49,175 nt of DNA from Acidimicrobiales bacterium (GTDB taxonomy: Bacteria > Actinomycetota > Acidimicrobiia > Acidimicrobiales > Acidimicrobilacustridaceae): the NCBI GenBank assembly GCA_026419545.1, contig JANZZE010000002.1, forward strand, positions 1 to 49,175. The letters run 5' to 3'. A model generated the notes under the pieces. It was not told where the DNA came from and did not search any database. It saw only the letters and a program-made list of their open reading frames with translations. This document shows positions 41,266-49,156 of this stretch, piece by piece; within the stretch, counting starts at the first letter, position 1; the number at the start of each line of letters is the position of its first letter. A program made the position numbers and the translations under genes.

Positions 41266-42230
41266 GCGTTGCCGGAGATGGTCCGGATCGCTCGGTAGTG
41301 GATCAGTCCAGCACGGTGACAGTTGATCCCGATACGCCGAACTTTGCCTTTGACGGGTTCCCAGAGCCGTCTCGGCGTTCCGTTCGTTGGATCCGCCCCC
41401 GCGGCATCGCCGAGCGCCGTCCCCCGTCCCGCTCGGCGTCGGCCATCCGCTCGCCAGCGGTGCCGCCCTCGACGGCTGGGACCTCAGCCGTGTTCGCGCG
41501 CACCGCGGGTGAGCGGGGTCGGCACGTGCCCCGTTCGGCTGGGCAGGAGACCGCCTTGGTCGTGCGAGAGCTCACCAAGGTCTACGGGAGTGGGCCGTTG
41601 GCGGTCAGCGCGGTGCGCCACGTCACCTTCGAGGTGACGCGGGGGGAGGTCGTCCTGATCATGGGACCCTCGGGGAGCGGAAAAACGACCTTGCTGCTCA
41701 TGCTTGGGGCGATGCTCCGTCCCACTGCCGGTTCGGTTGTGATCGATGGAACTGATATCACACAGGTACCGGAGCGCAAACTTCCACGAATCCGTTCCAC
41801 CCACCTGGGATTCGTGTTCCAGGACTTCAACCTGCTGTCGGCACTGAGCGCGGCCGAGAACGTGGCGTTGGCCTGCAATCTCGCCGGGGTTCGGGGACGT
41901 AGGGCGTACGAGCGCGCTCGTCTCTTGCTCGAACGGGTCGATCTCGGGCACCGGATGCGAGCACGTCCCGACCAGCTGTCGGGCGGAGAGAAACAGCGGG
42001 TTGCTCTCGCTCGGGCTCTGGCCAACGACCCACCGGTGTTGCTGGCTGATGAGCCGACCGCAAATTTGGATTCGGCCCACGGCCGTGAGATCGGCGAACT
42101 CCTCCGTCGACTTGCAGACGAAGATCAGCGGACCAGTCTCATCGTGACCCACGACGACCGGTTGGTCCGTTTCGCCGATCGAACGCTGTGGCTCGAAGAT
42201 GGGGTCTTGCACCAGCGAGGGCACCGATGA
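41262..42230 (+). CDS. ABC transporter ATPase (LolD/MacB-type)
   Basis: This 322-aa protein has a Ser/Pro/Arg-rich, probably disordered N-terminal extension of about 95 residues. Then comes a LolD/MacB-type ATPase with ALVVRELTKVYG, Walker A GPSGSGKTT, Q-loop FVFQDFNLL, signature LSGGEKQR, Walker B VLLADEPTANLDS and switch His in VTHDD. Such ATPases pair with FtsX-like permeases; two of these begin at 47497 and 48756. It sits between uppS and ispG with 4-bp overlaps, so it shares their transcription. Confidence 0.88.
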   Translation: MSVAGDGPDRSVVDQSSTVTVDPDTPNFAFDGFPEPSRRSVRWIRPRGIAERRPPSRSASAIRSPAVPPSTAGTSAVFARTAGERGRHVPRSAGQETALVVRELTKVYGSGPLAVSAVRHVTFEVTRGEVVLIMGPSGSGKTTLLLMLGAMLRPTAGSVVIDGTDITQVPERKLPRIRSTHLGFVFQDFNLLSALSAAENVALACNLAGVRGRRAYERARLLLERVDLGHRMRARPDQLSGGEKQRVALARALANDPPVLLADEPTANLDSAHGREIGELLRRLADEDQRTSLIVTHDDRLVRFADRTLWLEDGVLHQRGHR

Positions 42231-43561
42231 CGGTGACCAGTGCACCGGAGGGCGCCGCTCGGTCGCGTTCGTCAGCGAACGACGAGCGCGTACCGGAGCC
42301 AGGGGTCGACCCGTCGCGCAAAGCCACTGCGACGCTGACCCGGCGACGGTGCCGCCAGATCATGGTCGGATCGGTGCCCGTCGGTGGTGACGCGCCGGTC
42401 ACGGTGCAGTCGATGACCACGACCAAGACCCGCGACGTCGAGGCGACGCTGGCCCAGATCTATCAACTCGCGGCGGCGGGCGCCGACATCGTGCGATGCA
42501 CCTGCAATGAGGCAGAAGCTGCGGCCGGGCTTGCCCAGATCGTTCCCCGGTCGCCGGTGCCGATCGTCGCAGACGTGCACAACAACTATCGGATGGCGCT
42601 GGCGGCGATCGAGGCCGGTGTCCATTGCCTCCGGCTCAATCCGGGCAACATTCGAAATCCCCGCCACATCAAGCTCATCGCGGCCGAGTGCCGCGATCGC
42701 CACGTTCCGATCCGGATCGGAGTGAACGCGGGATCACTCGACCCCGACCTCTACCGGCGTGATGGCACGGTCACACCTGAGGCACTGGTTGAATCCGCGT
42801 GCCGAGAGCTGGCGTGGTTCGCGGAGGTGGGCTTCGACACCGTGAAAATTTCGGTGAAGGCCTCTGACGTCCGCTTGATGATCGAGGCCTACCGGCTGTT
42901 GGCTGAGGCGGTCGATCATCCACTCCATCTCGGTGTGACCGAAGCGGGGCCCCCGCCGGAAGGTCTGGTGAAGGCGACGGCAGGTCTCGCGTCGCTGCTT
43001 GCCGACGGCATCGGCGACACGATCCGGTATTCGTTGACGGCGGATCCGGTCGAAGAGGCTCGGGCAGGTCGAGTCTTGCTGGAGGCGCTGGGCCTGCGGG
43101 AGCGGCGTGGTCTCGATCTCATCGCTTGCCCGTCCTGTGGTCGTGCCGAGGTTGACGTGATCGATGTGGCTCGGCGGGCACGAGCGGCGCTTGCGGATCT
43201 CGGAATCCCTGTCCAGGTCGCGGTGATGGGGTGCGTCGTGAATGGGCCGGGCGAAGCGCGGGGGGCGGATCTGGGCATCGCGGCTGGCCGGGGGCGTGGC
43301 CACCTGTTCGTTCGCGGGCAGGTGGTGGCGGTCGTCGAAGAATCCGAGATGGTCGAGGCGCTCGTCGAATGGGCTCGACGGATCCACGACGACGGTATTG
43401 ACATGGCGCTCCGCGACGCAGATACCTCGGCGGCAGGAGAGGCCGAAGTGGATCGCCAGCTGTTGCTCGGGGAGCAAGGCCCCGACGTCAACGGCGCCGC
43501 AGTCCGCATCGGACGGATCAAGCGAAAGCTCGAGGAGTCAGCGCGACGGGGGGCTTCATGA
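42227..43561 (+). CDS. ispG: HMBPP synthase (IspG/GcpE)
   Basis: IspG (444 aa from ATG 42227, which overlaps the ABC stop) reduces MEcPP to HMBPP. Family blocks are VGGDAPVTVQSMTTTKT, VRCTCNE, PIVADVHNNYRMA, CLRLNPGNI, RIGVNAGSL, HLGVTEAG and DTIRYSLTADP. The cluster ligands Cys-Pro-Ser-Cys, the third Cys in GCVVNGPGEA and its Glu are all intact, so it should be active. An N-terminal extension of about 35 residues precedes RRRCRQIMVG. The C-terminal region is longer than in E. coli, as often in actinobacteria. Confidence 0.9.
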   Translation: MTVTSAPEGAARSRSSANDERVPEPGVDPSRKATATLTRRRCRQIMVGSVPVGGDAPVTVQSMTTTKTRDVEATLAQIYQLAAAGADIVRCTCNEAEAAAGLAQIVPRSPVPIVADVHNNYRMALAAIEAGVHCLRLNPGNIRNPRHIKLIAAECRDRHVPIRIGVNAGSLDPDLYRRDGTVTPEALVESACRELAWFAEVGFDTVKISVKASDVRLMIEAYRLLAEAVDHPLHLGVTEAGPPPEGLVKATAGLASLLADGIGDTIRYSLTADPVEEARAGRVLLEALGLRERRGLDLIACPSCGRAEVDVIDVARRARAALADLGIPVQVAVMGCVVNGPGEARGADLGIAAGRGRGHLFVRGQVVAVVEESEMVEALVEWARRIHDDGIDMALRDADTSAAGEAEVDRQLLLGEQGPDVNGAAVRIGRIKRKLEESARRGAS

Positions 43562-43564
43562 CCC

Positions 43565-43728
43565 GTGAACGCGCAGGTCGAGACGGTCAACCGGCGGCGA
43601 TGTGCCCTCGGGAGTGCCCTCAGGAGCACAACATCCTTCAAGCACTTGGTCGAGGCGGTACACCGGCGACGATGTGCTCTCGGAGCACTTGAGGTGGGGA
43701 GTCACAGGCCGTGAACGCGCAGGTCGAG
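43565..43728 (+). repeat. Degenerate tandem repeat, including a copy of the ispH start, with a 49-aa frame
   Basis: A sequence identical at 23 of 24 bp to the first eight codons of ispH (GTG AAC GCG CAG GTC GAG ...) lies at 43565-43588. GTCGAG-led units recur at 43577, 43649 and 43723 (period 72-74). The frame from GTG 43565 stays open to a TGA at 43712-43714, overlapping the ispH GTG. It encodes a 49-aa peptide with two copies of an RRRCALG-type segment. It could be a coupled leader, but repeat-driven chance is more likely. Confidence 0.6.
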
Positions 43729-44742
43729 AAGGTCGTGCTCGCCAACCCGCGAGGGTTCTGGGCCGGCGTGGAGATGGCGATCAAGGCGTTGGCAAGGATG
43801 GTCGAACGCTTCGAGCCGCCCGTGTACTGCTATCACGACATCGTCCACAACGACACGGTGGTCGACCTGTTCGAACGGGCCGGCGTCGTCTTCGTCGACA
43901 CGGTCGAGGACGTGCCGCACGGTGCCCCGTTGATGCTGTCGGCGCATGGAACCGCTCCGGAGGTGGTGGCTGCTGCGAGGGAACGAGCGGGTGTGGTGGT
44001 CGACGCCGCTTGCCCGCTGGTTGCCAAGGTGCACCATGAACTCAAGCGCCGAGTAGCAGAAGGGTTTGCAGTCGTCTACGTCGGTCACGCCGGACACGAC
44101 GAAGCGGTCGGCACGGTCGCGGTGGCGCCGGAGGCGGTTCAGCTCGTTGAGACCCGCGAGGACGTGGACGCGTTGTCAGCGACGGACCGTCCGGTTGCGT
44201 TGCTGTCGCAGACCACCCTGAGCTTTGACGATTGGACCGACGTCTACGACGCTGTGCGGGCCCGATTCCCGGATGTGTGGACTCCGAGCCGCAGTGACCT
44301 CTGTTTCGCCACCACCAATCGGCAGCGAGCGCTGCGCGCGCTGGTGGAGAGGGTTGACGCCGTCGTGGTCATCGGATCGGCGACCTCCTCGAACACCAAT
44401 GCCCTCGAACGGGTGGCGCGGGAGTCGGGATGTGATCAGGTCATCCGCATCGACACGGCCGGCGAACTCCCCGCTGAACTGTCGGGCACGGTCGGGGTCA
44501 CGGCGGGCGCCTCAGTGCCAGAGTCGATCGTTGCCGAGGTTGTCGAACGACTCGCCCCCCGGCGCGGGGTCGAGGTCCTCACAGTGACTGCAGAGGACGA
44601 ATACTTCCCGCTTCCTCGGGAGTTGCGGGCGATGCTCGCTGCTGCGGATCTTGCCGCCGACCGCCGAACGAGCGCGGGCAGCGCGCTGGCCAGACTGGCT
44701 GAACGAGTTGGGCCGAGCGAAACCCTTGACTATTCACCCTAG
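43711..44742 (+). CDS. ispH: HMBPP reductase-like protein (IspH) lacking the first cluster Cys
   Basis: The protein has 343 aa. IspH reduces HMBPP to IPP and DMAPP with a 4Fe-4S cluster held by three Cys. Blocks are ANPRGFWAGVEMAIKAL, YHDIVHNDTVV, DAACPLVAKVHHEL, VGHAGHDEAVGT, LLSQTTLSFDDW, SDLCFATTNRQRA, GSATSSNTNAL and VGVTAGASVPES. Cys101 and Cys198, His, Glu131, Thr and Ser substrate residues are kept. The first Cys, expected at residue 17 in GFCAGV, is Trp (TGG at 43759-43761). Activity is therefore doubtful unless this is a sequencing error (TGC to TGG is one base). It follows ispG in the MEP operon. Confidence 0.85.
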   Translation: MNAQVEKVVLANPRGFWAGVEMAIKALARMVERFEPPVYCYHDIVHNDTVVDLFERAGVVFVDTVEDVPHGAPLMLSAHGTAPEVVAAARERAGVVVDAACPLVAKVHHELKRRVAEGFAVVYVGHAGHDEAVGTVAVAPEAVQLVETREDVDALSATDRPVALLSQTTLSFDDWTDVYDAVRARFPDVWTPSRSDLCFATTNRQRALRALVERVDAVVVIGSATSSNTNALERVARESGCDQVIRIDTAGELPAELSGTVGVTAGASVPESIVAEVVERLAPRRGVEVLTVTAEDEYFPLPRELRAMLAAADLAADRRTSAGSALARLAERVGPSETLDYSP

Positions 44743-44754
44743 AGTGAATAAAAA
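44726..44754 (+). promoter_or_regulatory. Shared operator, site C, with lipase promoter
   Basis: Perfect arms TATTCAC and GTGAATA flank a 6-bp centre (44731-44750); right half AGAGTGAATA differs from the other sites at one base. It lies between TTGACT (44726-44731) and TAAAAA (44749-44754, spacer 17) and overlaps the ispH stop codon. Confidence 0.75.
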
Positions 44755-44815
44755 GACCTGTGGGCGGCGGCTGCCGCTCGCGATAGGGACCAACTGCACC
44801 AAAGGGGAATTGCTC

Positions 44816-45817
44816 ATGAAGCACCGATTTGCTTCCCGTGTACCGGAAGCGTCGCGGCGAAGGCTGAGCTGGATGAAGCCTGGGCGTGGGTTCGGCCTCG
44901 GGCGACGCCGGCTCGTCGCGGCGCTGGGGGTTGCTGCGGCGCTCGCCATTGCAACGGCGGCGCCACCAGCACAGGCCGAGCTGCCAGTCGGCGGACTGAA
45001 CGAGGCCATTTCGGCCACGATGTTCTCGCCAAAACAAGTTCCAGGCGCCAACGACTGGAACTGCAAGCCGACGGCGGTCCATCCACGCCCGGTCGTGCTC
45101 GTCCACGGCACGTTCGAGAACATGGGCTTCAACTGGGCGACGCTGTCGCCGATGCTGAAGAACGCAGGCTATTGCGTCTTCGCTCTGAATTATGGCTACA
45201 ACCTGTTGTCACTCGATCAGCGCTTCAGCGGGCTTGACGACATCGCAAAATCCGCTGATCAGCTCCGGGCCTTTGTTGACAGAGTCTTGGCGGTGACCGG
45301 CGCAACAAAAGTGGATATTGTTGGTCATTCGCAGGGTGGCATGATGCCGAATTACTACATCAAGCGACTCGGTGGCGCCTCCAAGGTCAACATGTTGGTC
45401 GGATTGGCCCCGAGCAACCACGGCACGACGTTGAGCGGCATTCAGACACTCGGTAAGCAATTGGGCCTGTTGACCGGCTTCAACACTCTTGCGATGTTGG
45501 CTGCCCCCAGTCTCGTCCAGCAACAGGTCGGTAGCTCGTTCCAGAACGCACTGTTCGCGGATGGCGACACCGTTCCCGGCGTGAAGTATGTGGTCATCGC
45601 AACGAAGAAGGACCTGATTGTCACGCCCTACACGAACGCCTTCCTGTCGGGCAGCAACGTGCGCAACATCACCATTCAGGACCAGTGCCCGACGAACAAC
45701 GTAGGCCACATCGGGCTCAACTACGACAGCCCGACAATGCAGAACGTGCTGAACGTGCTCGGTCCGAACGTGCCGAACTTCCGGGCGGTCTGCACCAACT
45801 TCGGCCCGCCGATCTGA
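44816..45817 (+). CDS. Secreted class-2 lipase/esterase (alpha/beta hydrolase)
   Basis: The 333-aa protein has a long basic N-terminus, then a signal peptide (RRRLVAALGVAAALAIATA, ending near AQA). The catalytic domain has PVVLVHGTFENMGFNW (HG oxyanion region) and nucleophile VDIVGHSQGGMMPNYY. The acid is probably Asp in ATKKDLIVTP, and His in VGHIGLNYDS. This is the actinobacterial PF01674 lipase type, exported and acting outside the cell. ATG 44816 follows AAAGGGGAA. Its own promoter (site C) carries the shared operator. Not an obvious isoprenoid enzyme. Confidence 0.88.
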   Translation: MKHRFASRVPEASRRRLSWMKPGRGFGLGRRRLVAALGVAAALAIATAAPPAQAELPVGGLNEAISATMFSPKQVPGANDWNCKPTAVHPRPVVLVHGTFENMGFNWATLSPMLKNAGYCVFALNYGYNLLSLDQRFSGLDDIAKSADQLRAFVDRVLAVTGATKVDIVGHSQGGMMPNYYIKRLGGASKVNMLVGLAPSNHGTTLSGIQTLGKQLGLLTGFNTLAMLAAPSLVQQQVGSSFQNALFADGDTVPGVKYVVIATKKDLIVTPYTNAFLSGSNVRNITIQDQCPTNNVGHIGLNYDSPTMQNVLNVLGPNVPNFRAVCTNFGPPI

Positions 45818-45862
45818 TGCGTGGGGGACAACCCCACCGATCAGCTCACCCCGTTCCCAAAC

Positions 45863-45913
45863 CCTGACGGGTGCGCAAGTACCGTCTATTCGACGAAAGG
45901 AGCACCCGTCAGG
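45863..45913. other. Long inverted repeat downstream of lipase
   Basis: Perfect 12-bp arms CCTGACGGGTGC (45863-45874) and GCACCCGTCAGG (45902-45913) flank a 27-nt loop. The right arm includes the GH1 stop region. No T-tract follows. It could stabilise the lipase mRNA 3' end or bind a protein. Confidence 0.6.
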
Positions 45914-47441
45914 CGTGAGCTGGAATTTCGGATCCTCGAGCGCCCGGGTCTTTTTGGCCCGGGCGCTTTGGCAACTCGGAGCGGTCGCCACGGCGCAGCG
46001 CAGCGGTCAGCCGGCGGTAGGCGGCGATGCTGTCGTTGCCCATCGAGTCGAGCTCGAGGAACTTGCAGTCGCCGCTTGTGTTGTCGCGAGTGACGCCGGC
46101 AAGGCCGAAGCAGGATTCGAACTCGCCCCACTGATAGTTGTCGAACAAGGTCCAGTAGAAGTAGGCCCTGACGTCGATACCGGCTTCGAGCGCGTCAGCC
46201 AAGGCCGCGAGATGGTGGGCGAGATAGGAGGGTCTGTCCCAGCCATCGTCCCGCGGATGGGCAACACCGTCGATCACCGCGTTGCACAAGCCGTTCTCCA
46301 TGATCCAGATCGGTACGCCGTCGAGGCGATGAGCTGCGAGGTAGCGCTGGAGGTGTTCAGGTCCCGGCGTTTGTTCCCAGTGCTTGGGATCAGGTCCCCA
46401 GTGTCTTCGCCCGGCGGTCCGCCGTCCGGGTCTGCACAGGTAGTTAGAGAGGTTCGGGTCGTAGTAGTTGACCTGTGTGACGTCGAGACAACGCTCGTGG
46501 TCGCTCGAGTAAATGGCATCCAGCGTGCTCGGTAGTGATCGCCATCGCCTCAGGAAGCAATGCATCCCGGCGTTGATCGTCTGCTGCCAGCGCCTATAGT
46601 GGGCGGGGAGTGGCTCGAGGACGGTGGTATGGAAAGCGCGACGCCGTTCGTCGAGCCAATCGGTCACGTCGTTTCGAGAAATGCCCATCGAACGGGCCGC
46701 GAGGACGTCGACGAGGAGACGGTCGACGTCGTAGACCCAGAACGCATAGGTACTGGTGCCGACCGTGGCAGAGGGCTGAACCCTGTGGATTGCCTCGTAG
46801 GCCAGAGCGTGGGCACAAAGCAGATGGTCAACCATCCGCATCATGAGATCAGGGCGCAGGAGCCGACCGGGCGGGAAATAACCGATCAAGTAGGTGCCGA
46901 TAGCCAGCGCATTTATCTCGTTTATCGTGGTCCACCGCTGACAATATGGTGCGAGATAAGGAACAATTTTCGCAACCCATCTGCTGAAGTGTTTGGGAGC
47001 ATCGGTACGAAGCCAGAAGTCGGTTCCCAGCCACTCAGGATGAGTGAAGTGGTGCAATGCGACGATTGGCTCAAGGTTGTGTTCGATGCATGACGCCAGG
47101 ATGCGGCGGTAATGATCGATCGCGCCATCGTCGATCACCCCGGGTGCTGGTTCGCAGCGCGCCCATTCGACGCTCAGGCGGTAACTGTTGCACCCAGCTT
47201 CGGCAGCGCGGTCAAAGTGCTCGGGGTAGCGGTTCCAGAACTGGTTGCCGACCCCCGCCGGGGTCACGCGACCGTTGCGCTCCCATGAAGCCCAGTTGTT
47301 GGCGGGCTCACCGGGGCTGTTGTAGCCGCCCTCGGATTGGTAGCCGGAGTCGGACACGCCGAAGAGGAATCCGGCGGGCAAGAGCGGTGGCACTTCACGC
47401 GAGAGCGTCTCCTGCTCCTGCGGCTGAAGCTCACTCCCCAT
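45909..47441 (-). CDS. Glycoside hydrolase family 1 protein
   Basis: The GH1 TIM barrel has 510 aa. FLFGVSDSGYQSEGG near the start is the family's substrate-side segment. SYRLSVEWARCEP, ALHHFTHPEWLG and the acid/base Glu175 in TTINEINA follow. The nucleophile is Glu382 in IWIMENG, and YFYWTLFDNYQWGEF is also present. It should be a retaining beta-glycosidase; no signal peptide is seen, so it probably acts in the cytoplasm. The last 20 residues run through the terminator hairpin, beyond the usual family end. It is divergent from an ABC permease across site D. Confidence 0.88.
   Translation of the reverse strand: MGSELQPQEQETLSREVPPLLPAGFLFGVSDSGYQSEGGYNSPGEPANNWASWERNGRVTPAGVGNQFWNRYPEHFDRAAEAGCNSYRLSVEWARCEPAPGVIDDGAIDHYRRILASCIEHNLEPIVALHHFTHPEWLGTDFWLRTDAPKHFSRWVAKIVPYLAPYCQRWTTINEINALAIGTYLIGYFPPGRLLRPDLMMRMVDHLLCAHALAYEAIHRVQPSATVGTSTYAFWVYDVDRLLVDVLAARSMGISRNDVTDWLDERRRAFHTTVLEPLPAHYRRWQQTINAGMHCFLRRWRSLPSTLDAIYSSDHERCLDVTQVNYYDPNLSNYLCRPGRRTAGRRHWGPDPKHWEQTPGPEHLQRYLAAHRLDGVPIWIMENGLCNAVIDGVAHPRDDGWDRPSYLAHHLAALADALEAGIDVRAYFYWTLFDNYQWGEFESCFGLAGVTRDNTSGDCKFLELDSMGNDSIAAYRRLTAALRRGDRSELPKRPGQKDPGARGSEIPAHA
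45939..45967. terminator. Strong GC hairpin, likely bidirectional terminator
   Basis: Perfect 10-bp arms AGCGCCCGGG (45939-45948) and CCCGGGCGCT (45958-45967) flank a loop of TCTTTTTGG. Only a short T-rich tail follows on either strand. It lies between the convergent lipase and GH1 genes, inside the last codons of GH1, and is the best terminator in the region. Confidence 0.75.
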
Positions 47442-47460
47442 CCGACCCCCCGCACCAGCA

Positions 47461-47490
47461 TTGACTCCCTCACTGGTGAGTGAATACTAT
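47461..47490. promoter_or_regulatory. Shared operator, site D, between GH1 and ABC permease
   Basis: CTCAC and GTGAG flank TG, with right half TGAGTGAATA at 47477-47486. It lies between TTGACT (47461-47466) and TACTAT (47485-47490, spacer 18). Transcription should start about 47497, exactly at GTG of the permease, suggesting a leaderless mRNA. The same site may control GH1 in the other direction. Confidence 0.78.
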
Positions 47491-47496
47491 GACCGG

Positions 47497-48753
47497 GTGC
47501 GGGGGAAGGCAACCACGGGACCAGGAGGTGCAGCCAGCGTCGAGACCAGCGCGACTTCGACGGAACGGAAGAGGGCGAGCTCGAGAGCCAGTGCCGACGC
47601 CAGCGCGAGGGAGAGCGCTAGAGCGAGCAGATGGCGGCTGTCGCCGGGGGAGTCCCGGTCGGTCCCAGTTGCTTGGCGGTTCTTGCTGAGCGGGCGAGGC
47701 CGGCTGATTGCGAGCGTCGCAGCGGTCGGGTTGGCTTTGATGTTGTTGGTCCTTCTCGAGGGACTCTCCACTGGTATCGATCGCCGGGTCACCGTTTATG
47801 AGGACCGCTCCGGGGCGGAGCTGTTCGTCGCCCAACCCGGCACTCGGAGCTTTCTGGGCTCGACGAGTGCGATCCCGAGTCAGGTGGTCGATCAAGTGCG
47901 AGCCCTTCCTTCAGTTACGTGGGTTTCGCGTGTCCGGGGGTTTTTCTCGGTCCAGTTGATCGAGGGCCGGCGAGTACCGGCCTACGTGGTGGGTTACGAC
48001 GCCGGATCGCCCGGAGGACCGTGGTCATTGGTGCAGGGGAGGGAACCCGCCGCCGACGATGAGGTGGTCGTGGCCAGCGGGTTGGCGAACCGAGCGGGCC
48101 TCGCGGTCGGGCAGACAATTGCCCTTTTCGGCCGCCCCTTCACGGTCGTTGGTGTCGCCGGCGACGCCGACATGTTCATGGCTTCGTTCGTTTTCATGAC
48201 CCACGCTGCAACCGACGCGTTGCTCGGCTCGTCAGGAACGACGAGCTTCGTCCTCGTCGGTACCGACGAGCCGGAGACGGCCATCCGCAACATCCGGGGC
48301 CTCGGGTTGCACGCGTTGACGACGAGTGAGATCCGCACGAACGACCTTGCGCTGAAGGGCCAGGCCTACACCGCTGGGCTCAGGCTCATCCTTGCGGTCG
48401 CGTTCTCGGTCGGGACGCTGGTGATCGCCTTGACGATCTACTCGACGGTAATGGATCGCCGACGCGAGTACGGCGTGGTCAAGGCGCTTGGAGCGAGCGG
48501 GATGCAACTCGGTCGTCTTGTGCTTGCGCAGACACTGGCGCTTGCGCTGGCGGGGCTCCTCGTGGGGTTGGTGTTGGCGGCGACCGGGGCGGCGGTGATC
48601 GGCTGGGTCCGACCGCAGTTCGCCATCGTCGTCACCCCTCAGGCGGTGAAGCAGGTCGTGGCCATGGCCCTGGCGATGGGCGTTGTGGCTGCGGTAGTGC
48701 CGCTTCGCCGGCTCGTTGACCTGCCCCCGGCTGTTGCGTTCGCAGGTGGCTGA
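47497..48753 (+). CDS. FtsX-like ABC transporter permease
   Basis: This MacB/FtsX-type permease has 418 aa from GTG 47497. A Ser/Ala/Arg-rich tail of about 45 residues precedes VAWRFLLSGRGRLIASVAAVGLALMLLVLL (first helix). Then a large extracytoplasmic domain (GAELFVAQPGTRSFLGST, GRRVPAYVVGYD) and three C-terminal helices follow, with the FtsX signature VMDRRREYGVVKALGAS. It probably partners the ATPase at 41262 to move lipids or lipoproteins across the membrane. The next gene begins 2 bp after its stop. Confidence 0.85.
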   Translation: MRGKATTGPGGAASVETSATSTERKRASSRASADASARESARASRWRLSPGESRSVPVAWRFLLSGRGRLIASVAAVGLALMLLVLLEGLSTGIDRRVTVYEDRSGAELFVAQPGTRSFLGSTSAIPSQVVDQVRALPSVTWVSRVRGFFSVQLIEGRRVPAYVVGYDAGSPGGPWSLVQGREPAADDEVVVASGLANRAGLAVGQTIALFGRPFTVVGVAGDADMFMASFVFMTHAATDALLGSSGTTSFVLVGTDEPETAIRNIRGLGLHALTTSEIRTNDLALKGQAYTAGLRLILAVAFSVGTLVIALTIYSTVMDRRREYGVVKALGASGMQLGRLVLAQTLALALAGLLVGLVLAATGAAVIGWVRPQFAIVVTPQAVKQVVAMALAMGVVAAVVPLRRLVDLPPAVAFAGG

Positions 48754-48755
48754 CC

Positions 48756-49156
48756 ATGCGACAGTTGTCCCGGACTGTCCGTCGTACCGTGCGAGTGGTT
48801 CGTCTGCGGCTCTCACGACGCCGTTGGCTGACCACGCGGCGCTCCCGGCGTGTCGGCTCGGTCGGGTTGGTTGGCCCGGTTGGTTCGGTCGGGCCCGCGG
48901 GGTCCTCCCGGCGTGTCGGTTCCGTCGGGTTGGTTGCTTCGGCTCGGCCCGTCCGGTCGGTTGGGGCCGTGCCTTTGGCTCGCCGCAACTTGTTCGAAGA
49001 TCGGCGCCGGAGCGCTCTGGCACTCGCTGGCGTCGCGAGCGGCTTGGTCATGGTGCTAGTGATGACCGGCGTCTACGCCGGCTTCCTGCGCCAAGAAACC
49101 AGCTACATCGACAGCATCGGCGCAGATCTCGTCATCTCACAGTCCGGTGTCAGGAC
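48756..49156 (+). CDS. Second FtsX-like permease, N-terminal part (partial)
   Basis: The frame runs off the contig end. An Arg/Gly/Val-rich basic tail of about 70 residues precedes PLARRNLFEDRRRSALALAG and a hydrophobic helix (VASGLVMVLVMTGVYAGF). IGADLVISQSGV follows, the start of the periplasmic domain of MacB/FtsX permeases. It forms a pair with the previous permease. The tail contains an in-frame duplicated segment. The last genomic base is near 49156, where adapter sequence begins. Confidence 0.75.
48842..48937 (+). repeat. In-frame 63-bp duplication in the permease N-terminal tail
   Basis: CTCCCGGCGTGTCGG followed by GTCGGGTTGGTTG occurs from 48842 and again from 48905 (period 63, 21 codons). 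It encodes two RRVGSVGLV units in the cytoplasmic tail. Confidence 0.75.
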
